Shown one piece after another: positions 6,251 through 13,522 of a DNA stretch of 15,223 nt (the first letter of the stretch is position 1; each line of letters opens with the position of its first letter). Under the pieces are notes generated by a model. The model saw nothing but the letters and a program-made list of their open reading frames with translations, had not been told where the DNA came from and made no database searches. The position numbers and the translations under genes are program-made. The DNA comes from Desulfatitalea sp. (GTDB lineage Bacteria; Desulfobacterota; Desulfobacteria; Desulfobacterales; Desulfosarcinaceae), in the NCBI GenBank assembly GCA_013041835.1, contig JABDRH010000534.1:1-15223 (forward strand), given 5' to 3'.

Positions 6251-7723
6251 ATGCAAATCAGCATTCGTAAAAAAGTCGCCATGACCCTTGGGGCCTATAT
6301 TCTGGTCGCAAGCGTGCTTTGGCTCCTCATTTTCCTCAACAGCCTGACCCTGAATGAAAAACTGCGCATCATCGAAAAAAAAGAGGACTTGCTCAACACG
6401 ATTCTGGAAGCGCGGCGGTATGAAAAAAACTTTTTTTTAACGTTCAATAACGCCCACCTGGGTGAAGCGGTATCTTTTATCTCCATGGCCGAAGGCAAAC
6501 TGCAGGATATCATCACCCATCATGCCAGATATGCCGCCACGCCGGATTTGGAACGTAGCCTCGCCCACCTGAAGGATTACGGCGTTTCCATGGGCATGCT
6601 GGCCAGCTCGCAGAGCAAAGCGCCGGCCCCCAACGCCGGACCCGCCCCCCGGCAGGAGGCCATCCGCGCCTTGGGCCGTGAAATTACGGAAGAGATTGAA
6701 ACGATGGTTCAAAACGAACGGCAGCAGATCAACCGGTTGATCCGTGACGCCAGGTTCTACCACTTTGCGGCCCTTGGCGGCATCCTGATTCTGTCGATTC
6801 TCGTGTTTGTCTTTTTTCTCGTCAATGTAAACCGGCCACTAAAAGCCTTGGAAAGAGCCATCCGGCACATTGCCGCTGGCCACTATGCAAACATCCCGGC
6901 CATACCGGCGGGCCAGGAGTTCGAATCCCTGGTCAATAGTCTGAACCATATGATCAACCGGTTGAACCGCCGCAACCAGGAGCTGATCCAAGCTAGAAAA
7001 ATGGCTTCCCTGGGAACACTGACCTCCGGCGTGGCCCACGAGCTGAACAACCCGCTCAACAATATCTCCACCTCGGTGCAAATTGTGCTCGAAGAACTGG
7101 AAGATGATGATATTGATTTTAAACGCGAGTTGCTCCAGGCTGCCGAAAAGGAGGTCGTGCGCGCACGGGACATTGTTCGGGCGTTGCTGGAATTTTCACG
7201 TCAAAGCCCTTTCAGCATTAAACCGGTGGCGGTAAAATCCCTGGTGAGCGATACGCTCAAACTGATCAAGGGGGAACTGCCGTCCAATGTAACGGTGGAC
7301 GTCAAAATTGAAAACGACATCCAGGCCGCGTTGGATTTTCGGCGCATGCAACAGGTTTTGCTCAACATGATGCTCAACGGCATCCAAGCCATGGACCAGG
7401 GGGGCACCCTCACCATCAGCGCCTTTGACCTCGATGATCATACCTTTTGCATTGAAGTCAGCGACACGGGCTGCGGCATCCCTGACGAAAACCTGAACAA
7501 GATTTTTGATCCATTTTTTTCCACCAAGGAGGGCCGGCGAAAATCCGAAAACGGCATGCTCCCTTACGACGGAATTCTGGAGCCACAGGGGACAGGGTTG
7601 GGCCTGGCCATCTGTCACGGTATCGTCCAGGAACACGGTGGTAAAATCATCGTGCGCAGCAAGGTCGGGGAGGGGACCACGTTTACGATTCGTTTGCCGA
7701 TTGGAAGGACTCATGACCATTGA
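6251..7723 (+). CDS. Membrane sensor histidine kinase
   Basis: The product has 490 residues from ATG 6251; TTG 6230 would add seven residues and has no better ribosome site. TM1 lies at about 9-30, followed by a mostly helical extracytoplasmic sensor (30-170) with the ILEARRYEKNFFLTF motif typical of helical-bundle sensors. TM2 is at about 172-193, then HAMP to about 245, then a HisKA domain with phospho-acceptor H263 in GVAHELNNPLNN. The catalytic domain shows N376 (NMMLNGIQAM), DTGCGIP (405-411), PFFSTK (421-426) and GTGLGLA (447-453). About 20 residues separate the F and G2 boxes, longer than usual, so the ATP lid is extended. The gene overlaps the response regulator by 11 nt, and that regulator is the obvious partner. 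The signal sensed is unknown. Confidence 0.93.
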   Translation: MQISIRKKVAMTLGAYILVASVLWLLIFLNSLTLNEKLRIIEKKEDLLNTILEARRYEKNFFLTFNNAHLGEAVSFISMAEGKLQDIITHHARYAATPDLERSLAHLKDYGVSMGMLASSQSKAPAPNAGPAPRQEAIRALGREITEEIETMVQNERQQINRLIRDARFYHFAALGGILILSILVFVFFLVNVNRPLKALERAIRHIAAGHYANIPAIPAGQEFESLVNSLNHMINRLNRRNQELIQARKMASLGTLTSGVAHELNNPLNNISTSVQIVLEELEDDDIDFKRELLQAAEKEVVRARDIVRALLEFSRQSPFSIKPVAVKSLVSDTLKLIKGELPSNVTVDVKIENDIQAALDFRRMQQVLLNMMLNGIQAMDQGGTLTISAFDLDDHTFCIEVSDTGCGIPDENLNKIFDPFFSTKEGRRKSENGMLPYDGILEPQGTGLGLAICHGIVQEHGGKIIVRSKVGEGTTFTIRLPIGRTHDH

Positions 7724-9077
7724 ACGTGATGCGTCCATCCTGGTGGTGGAAGACGAGGCCATCGCCCGCAACAACCTGGTTCACATCCTGAAAAAACAGG
7801 GCTATATCGTTACATCGGCGGAAAGCGGCGCCAAAGCCATAGACCTGTTGAGCCGCCATACCTTCGATCTGGTCATCACCGATTTGAAGATGGAAAAAGT
7901 GGACGGCATGGCGGTACTGGCGGAAAGCCGCCGCCGGCAGCCGTTGACTGAAGTGATCCTGCTCACCGGCTACGCCACGGTGGACTCGGCCGTAAGCGCC
8001 CTTAAGGCCGGGGCCTATCACTACATCGCCAAGCCTCTTAAAATCGATGCCATTCGCAAGATCGTCTCCGAAGCCCTCATTAAGCGCCGCCTCCAGCTGG
8101 AAAATCTGCAGCTCAAGGAGAGCCTGCAATCGGGCCGGGCCAAGCCCACGATCATCGGTCAAAGCGCGGCCATGCGGCAAGTGCTGGAAACCGCCCAGCG
8201 CATTGCGCCATCAGGCGCCAATGTCTTGATCTTGGGTGAAAGTGGAACGGGCAAAGAAATCATCGCGCGCATTATTCACGATTGGAGCGACCGGGCCCAA
8301 TATCGCTTCGTGGCCTTCAATTGCGGTTCGTTCAGCGATGCCCTGATGGCCAATGAACTTTTCGGACACGAAAAAGGCGCTTTCACCGGCGCCACCCAAT
8401 CCAAGGCGGGCCTTTTGGAAACCGCATCCGGGGGGACGGTATTCCTGGACGAGGTTGGCGACATGCCCCCATCCATGCAGATTCAACTCCTGCGGGTCAT
8501 TCAGGAAAAGGAGATGCTGCGGGTGGGCGGGACCGTACCGGTGCCGGTGGATGTGCGTTTCATCGCCGCCACCCACCGTGATTTGCAAAAGGATGTGGAT
8601 GTCGGTCATTTCCGCCAGGATCTGTTTTTCCGGCTCAATGTGATCGCCATCCAGCTCCCCCCGCTGGCCGAGCGAGCGGATGACATTCCATTGCTGGCCG
8701 ATTTCTTTTTAACCCGGAAACGCGCCGTCATGCAAAAAGAGGTCAATTCCATCACGCCTGAGGCCATGTCGCTTTTAAAGCAGTACGGCTGGCCCGGTAA
8801 CGTGCGCGAATTGGAGAACACCATTGAGCGCGCCGTTGCCATGGCGCAAGGCGATACCGTGCGTCCGGACGATCTGCCGGCCCATATCAGCCAGTTGACC
8901 ATCGAAACGTATCGCCACACATCCGGTCGGATTCCCACCCTGGAAGAAATGGAAAAACGCTACCTATCGTGGGTGCTTGACAAGTACAACGGCAATAAGA
9001 CCCAGGCCGCCGCCGCCATGGGAATCGACCGCGTCTCCCTGTGGCGAAAGCTCAAGCGCTTCGGTATCAAAGCGTAA
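7713..9077 (+). CDS. Sigma-54-dependent response regulator (NtrC family)
   Basis: This 454-residue protein starts at ATG 7713 with GGAAGG upstream, inside the kinase gene. The receiver (1-125) has E13/D14, phospho-acceptor D57 in VITDLKM, T85 and K107. The AAA+ domain (about 147-390) shows Walker A GESGTGKE (175-182), the sigma-54 contact loop GAFTGA (222-227), Walker B GGTVFLDE (240-247) and the arginine-finger region FFRLNV. The Fis-type helix-turn-helix (about 411-452) contains NKTQAAAAMGIDRVSLWRKL. It is predicted to activate sigma-54 promoters when phosphorylated by the adjacent kinase. The best candidate target is the promoter at 1767 heading this operon. Its receiver closely resembles the one embedded in the Lon protease at 1-1490. 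Its 3' end is duplicated at 13171-13337. Confidence 0.95.
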   Translation: MTIERDASILVVEDEAIARNNLVHILKKQGYIVTSAESGAKAIDLLSRHTFDLVITDLKMEKVDGMAVLAESRRRQPLTEVILLTGYATVDSAVSALKAGAYHYIAKPLKIDAIRKIVSEALIKRRLQLENLQLKESLQSGRAKPTIIGQSAAMRQVLETAQRIAPSGANVLILGESGTGKEIIARIIHDWSDRAQYRFVAFNCGSFSDALMANELFGHEKGAFTGATQSKAGLLETASGGTVFLDEVGDMPPSMQIQLLRVIQEKEMLRVGGTVPVPVDVRFIAATHRDLQKDVDVGHFRQDLFFRLNVIAIQLPPLAERADDIPLLADFFLTRKRAVMQKEVNSITPEAMSLLKQYGWPGNVRELENTIERAVAMAQGDTVRPDDLPAHISQLTIETYRHTSGRIPTLEEMEKRYLSWVLDKYNGNKTQAAAAMGIDRVSLWRKLKRFGIKA

Positions 9078-9244
9078 TTCAAATCAGAATCATAGAAGGC
9101 TGGATGTACCATGACGATGTCCTTGATTGCTGATATTTCGTCAATAATTGGCTGTGCCTAAATATCGTTCAGATTATGACTATATTTTCGGCATTCTGCA
9201 ACTGTATTTTTCTTGTTACGCTGATTTCATTATTCTATTTGTTG

Positions 9245-9260
9245 TGGCATGCATTAAGCA
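9245..9260 (+). promoter_or_regulatory. Possible sigma-54 promoter upstream of the DUF1329 gene
   Basis: TGGCATGCATTAAGCA keeps GG and GC at the right spacing for a -24/-12 element, with T for C in the first block and AA for TT in the second. It lies about 122 nt before the DUF1329 start in an otherwise AT-rich gap (9078-9382) in which I see no gene. It is a weaker match than the site at 1767. Confidence 0.35.
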
Positions 9261-9382
9261 TACTCATCGCAGTAATTCCGATTTAGCATAAATGATCTTA
9301 AAAAAATGGACTTTTTAAATTCCAACTGAAGCTCTATCACCCAGGAGGCATCTTGCGAATTAATGGAAAGAGGGAATGGAAG

Positions 9383-10834
9383 ATGAAAAATTTAAAAATG
9401 TTTATCATATGTTTATGGGTTGTATTCGCAGCATTCGGAATGAGGGCTACAAAATTATGGGCGGGAGGAGAATTTAAACTCCCCGCTGTCAAGGATATTG
9501 AAGACAATAAGAAGTTCTACGATGATCCTAGGCCGTGGTATACATCAGACGCCTTCAATTACAAGAAAATCCTGCCTCCGGATGTCTATTCGGAGTTAAC
9601 TTACGATGTTGAGACCATGAAGAAACTGTGGGCTGAAATAGTCGGTTTTAAAGCTCCGGATGTAGTTAACAAAACAGCTCCGGAGATAAAGCCTGGCGTT
9701 TATTCTTGTAAGGATAAGGAACAGTACCCGGGGCTTAAAATGCTTATGACCGAGTATCATTATAACCGTTTCAAACCAGGCGCTCCGCCCTTTGCCGGTA
9801 ATTTTCCTGAAATGAAGATTGTTCCAACCAGACAATATTACAATGCGCTTTCCATAGCGGAAGCGACAAAGAACAACACGGGTAAAACCATGTTGAACGA
9901 CAAAACCGGCATTATCGAAGAAGAAACATACATGAATGGGTATCCCTTTCCCATGCCGGAAGGAAAGTTTAAGGCCAATCAAATTTATTACAATTGGCTT
10001 AAGCGTTATTGGGGTTGGGACAGCAAATATGGGCTTATGGATGCTCGAGGATTTTCAGGGTCTCTGAGAGAAGACTTTGTCGCAATTGCCGATTTCTGGA
10101 AACTCAAGTTAAAAGGGAGGGTTATGGATCCTCCCGGTTGGTTTGACAAAAGAGCTCAATTGCAAGGTGAATCCGATGGCTATAGTTTCAGATATTACTC
10201 TCCACGGGATCTGTTTGGAAATGTCATAGGCTATGTCAAATATTTGAACCCCGATAAGTTCGATCAGGCAATGCTTTATGTAGCTACGCTCAGACGGGTT
10301 CGGCTCATGTCAGCTACCGACGTACAAGACTCTGTCGGCGGGGCCGATGCGATATATCTTGACGATGACGTGTGTACACAAAAGTTATCTACAAAGGTTT
10401 TTCCGTCCAAAATGGAATTAATTGCCGAGCGCGAGCTGCTTCTCCCGAATAATCATGATGGATCAGCGTATGTCACGTCCCCTGCGAAAGGAGTAGAATA
10501 CCATAATTTAGAATGGGAACGGAGGCCTGTGTATGTCCTTAAGATGACAATTCTTGATAAGAACTTTGTCTACGGCCACCGAATCATCTACATCGATAGA
10601 GAAACGTTCTTTTTACGCCTTGTGGAAAACTACGATAGAAAGGGGCGTTTGTATCGGACAAATGAATTAGTTCTTACCTTCGTACCTGAGATGGGTATGG
10701 CTACTTGGGGTGATTCTTTTAGTCAGGATCATTTAGACTTTCATACCAGCATTGCGCACAATTTTATTGTGCCAGTCCCTTGGTTAAGCAGGGACAAAGT
10801 CAGCCTTGAGTATCTTTACAAGACAGGGAAATAG
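9383..10834 (+). CDS. Exported DUF1329-family protein
   Basis: This 483-residue protein starts at ATG 9383 (site AGAGGG), which yields a clean signal peptide: MKNLKMFIICLWVVFAAFG with likely cleavage near KLWAGG. A TTG at 9353 would add ten charged residues before it. The mature part matches the DUF1329 pattern: an N-terminal PRPWYTSDAFNYKKILPPDVYSE-like region, central RYYSPRDLFGNVIGYVKYLN and ATLRRVRLMSATDVQDSVGG, and C-terminal YIDRETFFLRLVENYDRKGRLYR plus NELVLTFVPEMG. DUF1329 proteins are exported and belong to the LolA/LolB-like lipoprotein-carrier superfamily. They are often found with DUF1302 proteins and RND-type exporters in hydrophobic-compound metabolism, but neither partner is in this window. 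The DNA looks AT-richer than the left block, consistent with acquisition from elsewhere. Confidence 0.85.
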   Translation: MKNLKMFIICLWVVFAAFGMRATKLWAGGEFKLPAVKDIEDNKKFYDDPRPWYTSDAFNYKKILPPDVYSELTYDVETMKKLWAEIVGFKAPDVVNKTAPEIKPGVYSCKDKEQYPGLKMLMTEYHYNRFKPGAPPFAGNFPEMKIVPTRQYYNALSIAEATKNNTGKTMLNDKTGIIEEETYMNGYPFPMPEGKFKANQIYYNWLKRYWGWDSKYGLMDARGFSGSLREDFVAIADFWKLKLKGRVMDPPGWFDKRAQLQGESDGYSFRYYSPRDLFGNVIGYVKYLNPDKFDQAMLYVATLRRVRLMSATDVQDSVGGADAIYLDDDVCTQKLSTKVFPSKMELIAERELLLPNNHDGSAYVTSPAKGVEYHNLEWERRPVYVLKMTILDKNFVYGHRIIYIDRETFFLRLVENYDRKGRLYRTNELVLTFVPEMGMATWGDSFSQDHLDFHTSIAHNFIVPVPWLSRDKVSLEYLYKTGK

Positions 10835-10837
10835 CAA

Positions 10838-10903
10838 CCGGAAAGTTACGTCCCGCGGATCGGAAAGCTTTACTAATAATAAAGCTGCGGAAAAAAAAGG
10901 GGA
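10838..10903 (+). promoter_or_regulatory. Leader of paralogue 1, homologous to the leader of paralogue 2
   Basis: The 80 nt between the DUF1329 stop and the next start align without gaps to 11791-11856, with roughly 60% identity by eye (shared blocks include CGTCC, TCGGA and TAATA). This copy contains a perfect 7-bp stem, AGCTTTA (10866-10872) with TAAAGCT (10880-10886), then an A-rich tract and the ribosome site AAGGGGA. It may be a remnant of gene duplication or a conserved RNA leader. Confidence 0.5.
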
Positions 10904-10914
10904 ATAGAATTGAG

Positions 10915-11706
10915 ATGAAAGAAAATAAAAAGGGAAATCTTAAACCAGTGAAGCGTGAACGCGACGAGAGCGGTTTCTGGAAGATTGACAAACTAAACCG
11001 GATTGATCCGCCGATGACGCCAGAGGCAATTCAAGTCATGTCTTGGCTCAACGACCAAGATAGGGCTGTCTTGGCTCGCTTGCTCGAACGACTCACGAAC
11101 CCCAGGCATCCGTCGGGCGTGGGCAAGGGTGAGCTTCCAGTGCTGGACCGCATCCAACCGACAAATGCCGTACCCGCCCTTCTTAATGATCCGGAGATGT
11201 TCGAACTGTACTTTGAGCTGACAGATCGTCTTGTGAAGATGGTAACCGGACTAGATGGTAACGACGAGATGTACACGGTGACGACGCACGCAAGGGGCAT
11301 CGATGTGACCTCGAAGCGCAATGACTCGGACGTACGCCGCCGGCTCGCAAACGCGTTGCTGATTTGTTTGGCGATCGGGGTCGAGAATGATGATCCATAC
11401 TGGATGCGTTTTATGACTGCTGTGCCCATCATGCAGAATGAACCTTTTGAGAAAAATCGCTACCATATAGGGGGGGAAAAGGTTGCCATGCTTACCCGTC
11501 CGGAGTCGTCGGTGTGGACCGACGAAGAGAGACTCATCCTTCAATTGACCTATGCGACAATGCGCCACGAAATGACGGATGAGCTTTGGGATGAATGCAT
11601 GGCAAGGTGGGGTGTGAAGGAAACCTTCCGATATATTGCATGGCTCGGAATGTACGCCTATAGTTTGCAGTTCCAGGATGTGATTTTTCGCCGCGAAGTG
11701 TGGTAA
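10915..11706 (+). CDS. Carboxymuconolactone-decarboxylase/AhpD-like protein, paralogue 1
   Basis: This 263-residue protein without signal peptide starts at ATG 10915 (site AAGGGGA). The C-terminal stretch SSVWTDEERLILQLTYATMR, then EMTDELWDECMARWGVKE and RYIAWLGMYAYSLQF, has the helix layout of the CMD/AhpD fold, where family members read roughly W-x-E-x5-Y-T-x4-V-x-D and E-L-x8-G-x-YN. The redox CxxC motif of AhpD is absent; the only cysteine shared with paralogue 2 is in the CMxxWG segment. Residues about 100-165 (MVTGLDG, RGIDVT, DVRRRL, LAIGVENDDPYWMRFMT) are strongly shared with paralogue 2. It follows DUF1329 by 80 nt and is probably co-transcribed. The enzymatic role is unknown, and assignment to the fold is by pattern only. 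Confidence 0.65.
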   Translation: MKENKKGNLKPVKRERDESGFWKIDKLNRIDPPMTPEAIQVMSWLNDQDRAVLARLLERLTNPRHPSGVGKGELPVLDRIQPTNAVPALLNDPEMFELYFELTDRLVKMVTGLDGNDEMYTVTTHARGIDVTSKRNDSDVRRRLANALLICLAIGVENDDPYWMRFMTAVPIMQNEPFEKNRYHIGGEKVAMLTRPESSVWTDEERLILQLTYATMRHEMTDELWDECMARWGVKETFRYIAWLGMYAYSLQFQDVIFRREVW

Positions 11707-11790
11707 GTGTTCCAAGGGCTCGTGCAAAAATAACTTCACAGTTTTATGCGCCGATCCATCTCACCCGGCTGTGTTACAAAAAATAACATA

Positions 11791-11856
11791 CTGGGAAACT
11801 CCGTCCTTCAGGTCGGAGAATCCTATTAATACTATAGCTACGAAAAAAAGGAGAGT
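11791..11856 (+). promoter_or_regulatory. Leader of paralogue 2 with hairpin
   Basis: This leader matches the one at 10838-10903. It holds a stem CTCCGTCC (11799-11806) with GGTCGGAG (11811-11818), one T-T mismatch and a TTCA loop, then the ribosome site AAAAAGGAGAG. The preceding 84 nt (11707-11790) hold nothing I can name. Confidence 0.5.
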
Positions 11857-11860
11857 AAAA

Positions 11861-12640
11861 ATGAACGAAAATAAAAAAGTAAAAGGGAAGCGTGAGCGTC
11901 AACCGAGCGGCCTTTGGAAAGTGGCCAAGCCGAACAGGATAGATCCGCCATTTGTGGGTTTTGATCATATGACATGGCTTAGCGACGAAGAAAAAGCTCT
12001 CGGCGCCGAATATCTCGAGTCATTTACACGTCCGCAAAAATACGAGTTTGGCTTAGGCAAGGGGACGATGCCACAGTTGGAGCGGATCATCGGAGTAAAT
12101 GCTTTCTACTCATGGATGTGCGATCCAGAATGTTTGGTGGCCTTCATGGGTATTTATGATAAGGCCATTCAATTAGCGACCGGATTGGATGGGTTTGCCG
12201 AACTCATGCAGTTGGGGTCGAACCATACCGGCATCGATACGACTGAAAGGGGCAAGGATCCAGAAATTCGCCGTAAGTTCAAGCTCGTGATGACGATGAT
12301 TTTAGCGATCGGCCATGAGCGCAAGGACGACTACTGGCTTCGTACAATGACAAGCAATTCATCTCAGACGGAGCCTGACAAGAGCGGCTCCTATATTATT
12401 CCGGCGGAAAAGGCCGTTATGCTTCATAACCCGGACTCATCAGTTTGGGACGACGAAGAAAGCCTTGCGATCAAATTCACTTATGCTGTGATGCGCAGTG
12501 AAATGACGGATGAGATTTGGGGTCCCTGCATGGAAGCATGGGGACCAAAGGAAATTACCCGGTATGCGATGTTCATCGGGGTCTACAATCTCATGTTAAT
12601 GCAGCAAACCATGTATTTCGGCGATGATAAGTCTTTTTAA
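11861..12640 (+). CDS. Carboxymuconolactone-decarboxylase/AhpD-like protein, paralogue 2
   Basis: This 259-residue cytoplasmic protein starts at ATG 11861 (site AAGGAGAG, about 6 nt). The frame is open from 11771, but that extension has no ribosome site. It aligns end to end with the preceding gene: MxENKK start, NRIDPP, W-L-x3-E, LGKGxxPxLxRI, TGLDG, GIDTT, EIRRKF, LAIGHERKDDYWLRTMT, KAVMLHNPDSSVWDDEE, TYAVMRSEMTDE, CMEAWGPKE and RYAMFIGVYN. By eye about a third of residues are identical, so the duplication is old. As in paralogue 1, no CxxC motif is present. The pair may form a hetero-oligomer, since CMD-fold proteins are usually oligomeric. The substrate is unknown; DUF1329 next door hints at a hydrophobic or aromatic substrate, which is inference. 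Confidence 0.65.
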   Translation: MNENKKVKGKRERQPSGLWKVAKPNRIDPPFVGFDHMTWLSDEEKALGAEYLESFTRPQKYEFGLGKGTMPQLERIIGVNAFYSWMCDPECLVAFMGIYDKAIQLATGLDGFAELMQLGSNHTGIDTTERGKDPEIRRKFKLVMTMILAIGHERKDDYWLRTMTSNSSQTEPDKSGSYIIPAEKAVMLHNPDSSVWDDEESLAIKFTYAVMRSEMTDEIWGPCMEAWGPKEITRYAMFIGVYNLMLMQQTMYFGDDKSF

Positions 12641-12692
12641 TTGAGCATTAATATGTTTTCGATTTTTCACATTCTTTTTTGGGTATAACGGC

Positions 12693-12735
12693 GGGCATAA
12701 GGCGCGGCGGCTTGTTGCCGTCGCCCTTCATGCCC
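12693..12735. repeat. Imperfect 43-nt hairpin after the paralogue pair
   Basis: GGGCAT (12693-12698) pairs with ATGCCC (12730-12735), and the inner AAGG/CCTT and GC-rich segments continue the stem with small bulges. It begins 52 nt after the last stop. There is no T-run directly after it, so a terminator role is uncertain. It resembles the palindromic debris that follows. Confidence 0.55.
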
Positions 12736-12793
12736 TGGTTTTGGATTGAAACGACCTTTCGGGATCGTGTCAACCCATGAGGCCATATTTTTT

Positions 12794-12973
12794 AGGAATC
12801 GCAATTTAATAAGTTGCCCATTTAGGCGCGCGGATTTGGGTTGGCTTGGTTCGATCTGAGGGCTCAAAACCGCAAAAATAGCGAGCTATTTTGAGGATTT
12901 TGAGACCGAAGATCGGGCCAAGGTAGCCCGAAGCCGTGACGGATAAAGGGCAACTTATTAAATTGTGATTCCT
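12794..12973. repeat. 180-bp near-palindrome with 26-bp terminal inverted repeats (MITE-like)
   Basis: The terminal 26 bp (12794-12819, starting AGGAATCGCAATTTAATAAG) match the reverse complement of 12948-12973 at 25 of 26 positions. The whole element is symmetric about 12883.5: the centre AAATAGC-GA-GCTATTT pairs, and in total about 66 of 90 arm positions match by my count. Pairing stops abruptly outside. Near-perfect ends with diverged interiors fit a miniature inverted-repeat transposable element or a hairpin-forming element. Both strands carry open frames here only because the sequence is symmetric; I call no gene. No clear target-site duplication is visible. The flanks (12736-12793 and 12974-13099) hold nothing I recognise. 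Confidence 0.8.
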
Positions 12974-13099
12974 TAATGTTTCGTTTGTATTGAGAAGCTG
13001 TGCGTAAGGTACGGACAACATCCCTTTGAAGGTCGTAATATCGGCCATATAAATAAGCCACCGTAAATATAACAAATAGTGCCGGACAAGGGCGCTTTC

Positions 13100-13136
13100 G
13101 CAATATGAATTAGAATTTGGATTCTAACATCATTGC
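13100..13136. repeat. Short two-part hairpin
   Basis: TTAGAAT (13110-13116) and ATTCTAA (13121-13127) pair perfectly around TTGG. The outer GCAAT (13100-13104) and ATTGC (13132-13136) extend the stem across an internal loop. It lies 35 nt before the regulator-like fragment and has no assigned role. Confidence 0.5.
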
Positions 13137-13170
13137 GGAGGTAGATTATCCTATTGCTGGCCAATTCCTT

Positions 13171-13337
13171 TCGAAACGTATCGCCACGCATCCGGCCGGA
13201 TTCCCGCCCTGGAAATAATGGAAAAACGCTGCCTATCGTGGGCGCTTGACAAGTACAACGGCAATAAGACCCAGGCCCCGCCATGGGAAACGACCGCGTC
13301 TCCCTGTGGCGAAAGCTCAAGCGCTTCGGTATCAAGG
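13171..13337 (+). pseudogene. Duplicated 3' end of the sigma-54 response regulator
   Basis: These 167 bp repeat 8902-9072 of the intact regulator with eight substitutions by my count and one 4-nt deletion inside the GCC run (about 95% identity). They encode the linker and Fis-type helix-turn-helix end (ETYRHASGRIPALE, LDKYNGNKTQA), then the deletion shifts the frame. Similarity starts abruptly upstream and ends at the same point (GGTATCAA) just before the original stop. No start, promoter or AAA+ part is present, so it is a dead fragment. The pair of copies brackets the DUF1329 block. Confidence 0.9.
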
Positions 13338-13343
13338 ATTGAC

Positions 13344-13464
13344 CCCAATATTGCATAAACCGGAGGGGGTCCAGCGCCAAGGCGCCAAGGGTGAAGTCGT
13401 AGCCGGCTGCTGCGAACCCTTGGCGACAGCGGATCTGGAATCCTCCGGCGTATGCAACATTGGG
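13344..13464. repeat. 121-bp imperfect stem-loop
   Basis: The arms 13344-13392 and 13416-13464 are 49 nt each. Their outer parts pair well (CCCAATATTGCAT with ATGCAACATTGGG, then CCGGAGG with CCTCCGG), and the inner ends pair perfectly over 10 bp (CGCCAAGGGT with ACCCTTGGCG). The 23-nt loop contains the palindrome AGCCGGCT. The left arm also holds a direct repeat of GCGCCAAG. It begins 7 nt after the regulator fragment. It could be a mobile-element end, a recombination site or a structured RNA; I cannot place it in a known family. Confidence 0.7.
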
Positions 13465-13522
13465 CTTAAGGGCGCAGGAAAAAAATAATTTCCCCATCTT
13501 GCTTGATTATGTGCTAAGTCAG

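Noticed and set aside
9298..9318. A/T-rich inverted repeat before the DUF1329 gene as a terminator
   Set aside because: The stem is only A-T pairs, without a GC-rich core; in AT-rich DNA this is expected by chance.
12667..13497. Several minus-strand open frames of 66-174 codons
   Set aside because: They run through the palindromes and the duplicated fragment, resemble no family I know and have no convincing starts. A transposase remnant was considered but no motif supports it.
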